NCBI GenBank assembly: GCA_011634665.1
Contig: WAEK01000008.1
Location: forward strand, 36,001-100,000
Length of the DNA: 64,000 bases
Reading direction: 5' to 3'
Source of the DNA: Mortierella sp. BCC40632
Taxonomy: Eukaryota > Mortierellomycota > Mortierellomycetes > Mortierellales > Mortierellaceae
This document shows, in pieces, positions 56,017 through 64,000 of the stretch (position 1 is the first letter of the stretch; each line of letters begins with the position of its first letter). The notes under the pieces were generated by a model. That model saw only the letters and a list, made by a program, of their open reading frames with translations. It searched no databases and was not told the origin of the DNA. Position numbers and translations under genes: made by a program.

Positions 56017-57225
56017 ATGGGTAGCTCATCATCCAAGAGTACTGTCAAGATCACTGCCCATGACAGGGCCATTCTGGACCTCAAGGTCCAACGGGACAAG
56101 CTAAAGCAGTACAGTCGGAGGGTGAGGTGCCGCAGACCCCTTTGCCACGCCCTGTGGGTGACCTAGAGGCTCAAATTGGTTTTTCATTGATACCTCTCTT
56201 TTTTTTTCCTTTTCTTTCTCTTTTCTTTTTTTTTTCCCCTTTCATTGGCTGACCTTTTCTTCTTCTTCTAAACAGCTCGAGCTAGTGGTCGAAAAGGAGC
56301 TTTCGCTGGCCAAGAAACATCTTGCCAACAAGGAAAAGAAAAAGGCCTTATTGGCAATGCGTCGTAAAAAGTTTCAGGAGGGACTACTCGAAAAGACGAC
56401 CATGCAAATGACCAACCTGGACGAGCTGGTAACATTTATTTTTTTTTTCTTTTCTCACTGAGAAAGAAAGAAAATATTTTTAGTCGATATTTTGTAGCTA
56501 GAAGGATGAAAGGAGAGACTCTAACAACCTTTTTTTTTTTTTTTTTTTTTTTTTTTCATCCGCCGGCATTAGACCTTCTCGATTGAACATGCAATGATGG
56601 AGAAACAAGTCTTTGATGGACTCGCTGCAGGAAACCAGGTTTTGAAGGAAATTCAAAAGGAAATGTCCATCTCGGACGTTGAAAAACTCATGGACGAGAC
56701 AGCAGAAAGCATTGCTTATCAAAACGAAATCGATGAACTCCTCTCCACTCGACTCTCGGTCGCTGAAGAAGAAGATATTGAAAAGGAACTGGATGCTCTT
56801 TGTGGTAAAAAAAAAAAAGAAGGGGAGGAGGGGGAGGGGGATTGCTTTTTTTTTTTCTTCTTAACGACATTTATCTCATCGTCACAAAAAGGGCGGACAT
56901 GACGACTTAACTTTTTTTTTTTTTTGGTACTCTTCTCTCCCATTACTAGGATCAAATGTTGCCTGCAGTACCCCAACCGAGTCTGGCAGAGCGCCAAGCT
57001 GTTGCAACAGAAGAACAGGAAGCACAAGGTATTACATGCCTTCCCCCTTCTCCTTTTCTTTTTCTATTTCTTTTTTCTTTTTATATGCAATAACCGTTCA
57101 AAGGACATACGTTTATTGACTCTTTGACAAATTCTGTCTCTCTAGAAGAATCAGACGATGGACGGATCGCACAAAAGAAAAAAGCAGGAAAGCAGCGTGC
57201 TCGGAATGAACCTCTCTTGGCATAG
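56017..57225 (+). CDS. VPS20: VPS20/CHMP6, ESCRT-III subunit
   Basis: Nucleates ESCRT-III polymers on endosomes downstream of ESCRT-II, for sorting into multivesicular bodies. Exons seen: 56017-56121, 56276-56428, 56573-56804, 56950-57028 and 57146-57225, about 215 residues (animal CHMP6 about 201). MGSSSSK gives a Gly2 myristoylation signal, as expected for this subunit. The Snf7 core follows: DRAILDLKVQRDKLKQY, LELVVEKELSLAKKHL, AMRRKKFQEGLLEKT, EHAMMEKQVFDGLAAGNQ, then an acidic DIEKELDAL helix and a C-terminal DQMLPAVPQPS segment. Odd point: exon 3 to exon 4 does not join in frame. Both GT donors near 56800 leave phase 1, while exons 4 and 5 require phase 0. A non-GT donor or a one-base sequence error is possible. 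Confidence 0.85.
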
Positions 57226-57866
57226 AAATACTACAGTCCAAGGTAGATCGTCTCGCTTCTTTGAATCTCTTTCCTCTCTGTGGACGTCACATCTCTCTCC
57301 CTCCTCCTCCTCTTCCCCTTCCCTTCCTGTTGCTCAACATTCGTCGAGCGGATTCTCCTTTCCACTTGGCCTTTTTTTTTTTTTTTTTTTTTTTTCCTCC
57401 AAAGACATGAATAGAGAGCCAGCTCCACGGTTGCGCCTCGGTGCTACTCCCAGTTTAAATGGGATGAATGGGTACCATATTTGTGCACATGGTGGAGGAT
57501 CACAAACAAACAAACAAAAAAAAACGTGTATCTATATATTTTACATGCACCATGACCGACACATCTCCTTGACCAACGTAATAAAGCCCGAGCGTTGAAT
57601 ACCGCCTCGAAAGAAAAAGGAGTGGGAGGAAAGGAGAGGGACGGACGGACGGATGGATGGAAAAAGAGAGAAAGAGAGAAAGAGTGCAGGCTAGAAGTGT
57701 GAGAGAGAGAAAGAGAACAGGATGAAGAGTTTTGTGGTTGCATTCTTGCCTTGGCCAATGCTCAGGATGCAAAAAAGGTCTAGTTATTCCTCTGGCCAGG
57801 ACAGAAACGAATTATCTTTTTTCTTTTCTCACCCGTGCAGAGTCTCCTTCCTCCCTTTCTCTCTCT

Positions 57867-57913
<47 letters not shown>

Positions 57914-58141
57914 CACACACCACCTGCGATCGCCTTATTTTACCCCCCCCCCCTCCCCTTTTTCTTCTTCTTTTGACAAACCTACATAATCTTGACCATG
58001 ATCAGTTCCTCTCTACCTTCTTTTACCTCTTTGACCCTCTGGACTCTAGAGTCCATTTCACACACTGGCACAAAACTCTATCTAATCCCCCTTTTTCTTT
58101 CCTTTTCCTCTCACTTTCTCGCCCCCCTCCAAAGAAAAACT
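57226..58141. promoter_or_regulatory. Upstream region of the large membrane protein gene
   Basis: Between the VPS20 stop and the next start. It has a T run at 57371-57395 and a CT array at 57857-57907 with CT-rich sequence reaching the start codon. The frame of the next gene stays open upstream to 57992, but that extension is not needed. No separate gene is seen. Confidence 0.45.
57857..57907. repeat. (CT)n microsatellite
   Basis: About 23 CT units on the plus strand, sense orientation, 235-285 bases upstream of the large membrane protein start. Confidence 0.95.
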
Positions 58142-60840
58142 ATGGAGACTTCAAGGTTGACGATTCTCTTATTCTTTGTCTTGGTTTTGTTCTTACTCTT
58201 GGCATTTCTTCTCTATCTCTTTATCAGCCATCGTACCACCCCTCCTTCTCAACGACTCGCCCTTTGGCTCAAAGCTCAAAACAATGCTGATCAACTCGCG
58301 GATACCATGGCCAGTCAAACTCAATGTCTGTTGGAGGGCATGCGACCTTGTCGAAGACGTGATGTTCAGAAACGAAGACGTGCTCAAAGAAGAATGCATC
58401 AGTTGTATCATCATCATGCACATCATGGGTATCAAGTACATCAAGTACAATCCCGTCCTCCTTGGGGACCAGCAGCAACAGCAGCAGCAGGAGGAGGAGG
58501 AGGAGGAGGACCAGGAGGTTCGGTCAACAATGGTGGTATCTCAGGAGGTCCAGGAACAACAGGCACCCAAACCTCGGGACGTGGACCAATAGATCGTGAA
58601 GAGAATGACTTGAGCATGGATGATTCTTGGAAGTGTTCCAATAACTACAACACGCCACCTTTTCAAACCCGTTCACTTCATGGACACGATTATGGATCTG
58701 GAGAATTGGAAGAAGAGGATTCGGAACAACTTTGGGAGTTTATTGTCGGTTGGTGTCTTGTCGGGTGTGTCATGGTCGGGATCGCCATGATCATCGGCAC
58801 CTATTTCAATGTCCAACAAGATCGACCTCATTCTCTTCACTCTCCCACAACCACTCCCTCAGATCCAGAAACAAGTGATGATTGGTACTGGACCTTTGAA
58901 TCCAACGATGGAGATAGTCTTATCGAATTGATCATGGCCAGGATCTTGAACATTGCGTTGGGGATCAAGGATTTTGAGGATCAATTTATGGAACATGGTA
59001 TCTTTGTCTTTGTCGCCGGGATCAATGGTTATGTCTTGATCCGTCAACGTATCTTTGGTCGTCGTCGTCATTTGGAGTCGGACCTTTTACTTCAACATGC
59101 GGTGACAACAACAGCAGGACTCGACACCGCTGGAGGTTTGTCCTCCCCAACCCATCTCTTCGAGACCAAGGATGGATTAGAGTCTGGTAGAAGAGAATTC
59201 GAGGAAAGAGAAGAAGACGCAGAGGAGGAGGAACCAGAGGAACAAGAAAACGAAAAGTCATTTCCACTATCAAGTGAAGATCCACGGTATACATTTGTGG
59301 GATCAATGGAAGATGGATATAAAGGAAACAAACTTGGGTTTGATCGAGGCAAAGTACATCCTTTCCGAGGGAAGACCTTGGCCACCTTTTCGGCTACTGG
59401 AACTAGAGGCAGTGCCGAGGACTATGATCCAGAGACCGGCAACAACCATCACAATAGCATGGACAAGGGGCCAACTGGAGGAGGGCGTATCCAATCCAAA
59501 CTCGGTGATCATTCCAAAGGCAAATTCAACAAACCTCGGGATGACCCTGCACTTCCTCATCTCCTCCGTACCATGGACGAGGATGAGGACGAAGGTGGAG
59601 GAGCCGATGAAAACAATACACCAGACTTTCGGACAAACTCCTTTATGGGTTGGTTCAATTATCTTCAAATCGGGATCTTGATCATCGAGTTTTTACAACT
59701 GTTCTCTTTTCCTCTTCGAGAACTCATGGAATTTTATAATCAAGCCGAGAAAACCAGTGCCATGTACGAGAGTGCTCGCAACATGATCAATGTCTTTCGG
59801 ACTGCAGCGCTCACACCTACAAAAGTGCAGACACAAGAAGTCTTGGGAGGTCTTCAATACCATGATGGAGTCTTGAAATTTGGAAACAGTACCCTTTTCA
59901 GTTTTCGTCTTGATCACTCCAACAACACCAGGGAAACCCATGACAATATCCTGGCAGAGAAGGATCCCAATCTAGAAGATTGGAATCAAGTCAAGGACAA
60001 GGACGATGGTACAACAGGTTTCAATTCGACCTCTTGGATTCATGACACTATCCATTCAATGCCCTACCTTGAGAACGCAACGACTTTGGATTTTCCATGG
60101 ATCAAACAAGTCAATTCTCGATCCGCTCAATGGATTACAGAGCATTTACCGACTTGGCTTCCCAATATCACGGCCCTGGTGACTTCTAGCACTAATATCG
60201 TCCCCGCAGAGACCCTTGCGAGATTAGAGGCCCTGAAACGTCAGATCGTCAATGTCGCTGCAGGCGCTGCCATCCAAGGATTATCCGTTGCCACAACAGG
60301 GGTCGAGAATTCCTTTGTGGGAGGACTAGGAGGAGAATTGAATGATACAAATAGTTTGTTTCGACAAGGGATTGGTCTGATTGGTGATCTTGCCTCAGGA
60401 TCGGGACAATCCTCTTTTCCTACTTTTTCTCCAACCAATTCTTCTTTCTCTGTACCCCCTCCTTCCTCGGCTTCGTCTTCTTCTTCATCTGCTTCTTCTC
60501 AGAACAATGTCGGTAATGATGGAGATATTGTGATGCAAGTGGTCAACAGTCTTGGGTTACAACCTTCGATCAATACACATGATTGGTACCTTTTACGGTT
60601 CTGGTCTTGTTTCTTGGTTGTGATCCTGGGTTGGGTCTTGGCCTTGTCAATCCATGGTTGGAATCGATGGTGTCGACGATTGAGAAGAGAGGGAAGAGCC
60701 AATTGGCCTAGTTTGAGCATCGGATGGGCCAGTTGCTTCATCCCTGTTGTGGTAAGAAGCCAATGCTGTTGTTTCTTTTCTTCTTTTTTTTTTTTTTTTT
60801 TGAATTATTTGGCTTTCGTCTTGCGACTAACATTTTTTTT

Positions 60841-60872
<32 letters not shown>

Positions 60873-62170
60873 ACTAGAGCGTATTCTATCTTCCTATCCT
60901 TAGCACGTTCCTTTCTTCGGCCGCTTGTCAATCTCAAGCAATTCATGCCTATGCTCATGAACGTCATATGCGAGCTCGGGAACAAGCTCGACTCTCAAGT
61001 GATTTACCCATCCAAGCTTCAGGCATCCTCTCTTCCATCGTCACCACCCTTCTCGACCCTGCTTCCACAGTCTCTCATCCTGCAAGCTCCCTCCTCTGTA
61101 CAGGTCCCAACATTCAACCTTCTCTTTACTTGGCCGCCAGTCTTTTGGCCTATACTCTGGCCTATCTCTTGTTTATGGTCTTTTTAACCTCCTTTGAACG
61201 ACCCCCCGTCCGCGGTGAGATTTGTTTTCGTCCGAATGGAGTGGTCGTTCTCAAGAACCTTGGTCTACTCTTGGCAGTGGATTTTCTTTTGATCCAATCT
61301 CCTTCTCAACGTCGTTTCCGAGGCTTGGTCTCGATTGGAATCATGTTGACCATGGCCTGTTATACCATTCGAAGGAAACCCTGTTATTGGAACAAGATCA
61401 ATTATTGGAGAACCTTTTCCTTTTCTTGTGTACTCTACGCCTCTTTACTCGTCGCTTTGCTTTGTCCTGCTCCTATTCCTTCCTCTTCCTTTTCTTATTC
61501 CAAAAATCATTCTTGGGGTTGGCTTCAAGGAGAACAGATCGAAGGTCGATGGGTGATGGCCCCACGTCTCAAGATGAGTCAATTGGCTTGGACCATTGCA
61601 GGAGGACCCAAGGTCATGTTGGCCTGTATTGCCTCTGGTTGGGCTATTTTGGTCATTGTCTTTATTGTAGTCGATCGAGTCTTTTTACGTCGTTGGTCTC
61701 GTCCGGGAGTTCTTGAGAAATATTCAAGGGCTGAACAACTTTCGAATGCTACTGCCTTGGTAACCGCTTCTGCCATGACCACGGCTGTCGTCACCTCGGC
61801 CTCGATTGCTACGGCCACTACTGTAGGTCCGATGGCAAGTACGACGGCCACAACAGCAACCACCATGTTTTCGCCTACGACCTTGGCGAATTGGACCAAT
61901 TATGCGCCTCTAGGTCGGGTGTGTCCAGAATCGGCTCGACCTACGACCTTGTATGCTTTGGGGAGTCGCCAAGGCCCTGGACGAGATGGACCAGGAGAAG
62001 GGATGACAGCTATGGAGCCACAGGATTGTTCTTTTACATTAGCGCCTCCACCGGGGATCGGAAGGGAAAGTGGTGGTGGTGGTGGAGGTGGTGGAGGAGC
62101 GGGTGAGAGTTCTGGACAGACGGGGTCATATTGGAGTGTGGTGGATCTTTCCAAAGAGAATGATCAGTGA
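58142..62170 (+). CDS. Large polytopic membrane protein of unknown function
   Basis: Two exons, 58142-60751 and 60878-62170, with a GT-AG phase-0 intron, give 1300 residues. I do not recognise the family. The chosen start (METSRLT) puts a hydrophobic segment at residues 6-29. Other TM-like segments lie near 199-224, 284-300, 504-522, 816-838, 862-887, 953-977, 997-1013, 1020-1040, 1056-1076 and 1117-1140. A Gly-rich tract (about 110-150), an acidic Glu-rich region (about 350-390) and a long hydrophilic segment with several N-glycosylation sequons (NST, NNT, NAT, NIT; about 590-690) separate them. The stretch spanning the splice (FIPVVSVFYLPILSTFL, then Cys) looks conserved-like. The C-terminus is Thr/Ala- and Gly-rich. 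An alternative upstream ATG at 57992 would add 50 residues. Confidence 0.8.
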
Positions 62171-62380
62171 GATTAGGCCGTGTATTTTTTTCTTTTTTTT
62201 TCTCATTTCTTCTCTCTCACTGTGTCTCGCTCTTGCTCTCATACCTGTTAAACTAGATCTTTCTCTTTTCTTTGACACGTTTGACACGTTAAAGCGAATT
62301 TGCTCCGCAAGTTCAAAAAAATGGAGAGAAGATGAGAGGGAGAGGGAGAGGGAGAGGGAGAGGGAGAGAGAATGGGGAAG

Positions 62381-62429
<49 letters not shown>

Positions 62430-63045
62430 TGAGTGAGTGAGTGAGTGAGTGAGAGATTAAGATTAAGTGTTATTTCTCTGAGAGAGGGTTTTCCTTTTTC
62501 ACCATTCCCTATTTTGTTGTTTTTTCTTTTTCCCATGAATGCCTCGGTGCGGATCAAAAATATTAAAAGAATATAAAAAGTGGATAATAGAACAGTTTTA
62601 ATACGGGAGATCGAGGAGGGGAGGGAGGGAGTAATGGGTGATCACAAGAAGAAGAAAAAATAAAGTTAAGGGCAAAGAAAAGAAAAGAAAAAGAAAAAGA
62701 AAAAGAAAAAAAACAACACAATTGAAAACAAGAAAAGGAAATGGAAACGGGAGAAGGAAAAAAAAAAAAAAAAAAAAAAAATTTTTTCCCAAAAAAAGAA
62801 AGAAAAAGAAAAAGGAGAGGGAAAGCAGGAAAAAAAAATGGTAACATAACAGCAGTCTGCAAACAACTCAGAATCATCCACAAACAACTGGGACAGACAA
62901 AAAGTTGGCATAAAAAAAAATAGAATGAACAAAAATGAAAAAAAAAAAGAAAAGAAAAAGGAAGAGGAAAAATAGAAAAAGCACCGTAGTCTTTTTTTTT
63001 GTTGTTGCTTTGTTTCTTCTTTTTTTCTTTTTTTTTTTCTTTTTC
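62171..63045. other. Intergenic region between convergent genes
   Basis: Holds a GA/GGGAGA and GTGA array (62331-62452) and A-rich sequence with runs at 62760-62780 and 62938-62948, then T-rich sequence. The polyadenylation signals of both flanking genes should lie here. No gene is seen. Confidence 0.5.
62331..62455. repeat. Compound GA / GGGAGA / GAGT array
   Basis: GGGAGA hexamers, a short GT array, a perfect GA array at 62394-62424 and GAGT tetramers in succession, between two convergent gene ends. Confidence 0.93.
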
Positions 63046-64000
63046 TTATTTGCCAAGACTGCCTGCAGCAGCAGCAAAAGGTCCATGACCACCCATCATG
63101 GGCAATGACTTTTGTTGTTGTTGCTGTTGGCGCTGCTGTTGCTGCTGTTGTTGTTGTTGCTGCTGCTGCTGCTGCTGCTGGAAAAGCTGAGATGGAGGTC
63201 CCTGTAATGCTGGGTTCTGCTTAAATGGACCCTGCTGTTGCTGTTGTTGTGACTGTGGCTGCGATACATTGCCTACAGAAGAGGCCATGTTCAAATGACT
63301 CAACAGACTTGCAGGTCCACTCGTTGACTCCATCCCATTGACCAATCCTGAACCGGTACCGTTTGCACCCGCAGCTCCTCCATTGGGCTGCGAGTTGACT
63401 CCAGGGGCGCCTGCGCCTGCGCCAGCCCCTGCAGAAGGTTGTCGGCGCTCCTCAAGAGCATCGTACATGACAATAAAGTCCTTCTTGACCCGCTCCCAGC
63501 TCTGGGGGTCAAAGAAAATATACGTGCCCCGTTCAAAGGTTGGTGTCTTGGATTGTTCTGAAGTCTGGTCCTTCATCAACCAAAGACGGAGCTCCTTGTG
63601 GTATCGCCAATGCCGGTTATAGAGCTCGATTGCTGCTGCATCCTGGAGTGCATCCCGGGGCATGGAATAAAAGATGTAAAAGAGCGTCTCGTCCGAAACA
63701 GAGCTTAGCTTGGCCTGGGGTGGTGGTGGTGGCTGAACATTATAACAGGCTGGTACGCTGAACTCGGCCTCAATGTCTGCTGATGACAAGACTTCGAACC
63801 ATGGTGAGGCAAACGAACTGTAGAGTGCACTGGTAGGGTAAAAGGATCCATTCAAACATTCGAAGCGGATTAGAAAAGCATTAAACAAACAGACTATTGC
63901 GCCATTCTTTTGCTTGGAAGGGTCCTATTTTTTTTCTTTGGCGTATAGAAGAGTAAATACTCGAGCAAACTTACTCGGGCGAGTTTAGGCTGAGACCAAG
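63046..64000 (-). CDS. NOT2: NOT2/CNOT2, CCR4-NOT complex subunit (partial)
   Basis: Scaffold subunit of the CCR4-NOT deadenylase complex, binding NOT1 and NOT3/5. Only the 3' part lies in the window: an exon running off the edge (64000-63975, reading LGLSLNSP, the expected pre-NOT-box motif) and a terminal exon 63829-63046, joined by a GT-AG intron. The NOT box follows: SSFASPWFEV, ETLFYIFYSMPRDALQDAAA, NRHWRYHKELRLWL, ERGTYIFFDPQSWERVKKDF and YDALEER. These fit NOT2 better than NOT3/5. After the NOT box, where most NOT2 proteins end, there is a tail of about 120 residues with Ala/Gly-rich and glutamine-rich tracts (an uninterrupted Q16 run, then Q6). N-terminal exons are outside the window. 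Confidence 0.9.
63112..63182. repeat. CAG/CAA repeat encoding polyglutamine in NOT2
   Basis: Mixed CTG/TTG triplets on the plus strand (CAG/CAA on the coding strand) encode nearly uninterrupted glutamines broken by one Arg. Mixed codons suggest selection at protein level or an old, interrupted expansion. Confidence 0.93.

Overview
This is nuclear DNA of a filamentous fungus, most likely an early-diverging lineage. Mortierellomycota is my inference; no rRNA or other marker settles it. The genes carry short spliceosomal introns with GTRAGT- or GCAAGT-type donors and AG acceptors. The products are typical fungal housekeeping proteins. Intergenic DNA is crowded with GA/CT microsatellites and long A or T runs. 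There are no operons, CRISPR arrays or prokaryotic features. For spliced genes the exons were rebuilt by checking splice dinucleotides, reading phase and family motifs, and are listed in each entry.

Layout, left to right: a PCL-type cyclin (minus, 35-2188); a gene-poor, microsatellite-rich stretch of about 15.7 kb (2189-17940); an apparently intronless 1345-residue low-complexity protein (minus, 17941-21978); a tRNA-Tyr-like 5' half with an A-rich tail (22761-22797); HMG-CoA reductase (minus, 22866-26778); a seven-TM PQ-loop protein (minus, 29602-31010); a decayed Tc1/mariner transposon (about 34265-35480); a Sel1-repeat protein (minus, 38085-40353) with a possible divergent promoter; HOP2 (plus, 45420-47255); poly(A) polymerase (plus, 47931-51218); a protein fusing a pseudokinase to phytochelatin synthase (minus, 52592-54859); the ESCRT-III subunit VPS20/CHMP6 (plus, 56017-57225); an unrecognised 1300-residue polytopic membrane protein (plus, 58142-62170); and the 3' part of NOT2/CNOT2 (minus, 63046 to the window edge).

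The genes do not form one pathway. They cover cell-cycle/phosphate-type cyclin control, sterol synthesis, organelle membrane transport, meiotic recombination, mRNA 3'-end formation and decay, endosomal sorting and metal detoxification. The most unusual item is the pseudokinase-phytochelatin synthase fusion: the catalytic triad C450/H555/D573 is intact, while the kinase-like half lacks the HRD aspartate and DFG. Three introns (one in HMG-CoA reductase, two in poly(A) polymerase) appear to use GC-AG ends, and the two in poly(A) polymerase are forced by reading phase. Many start codons are preceded by CT-rich tracts on the sense strand.
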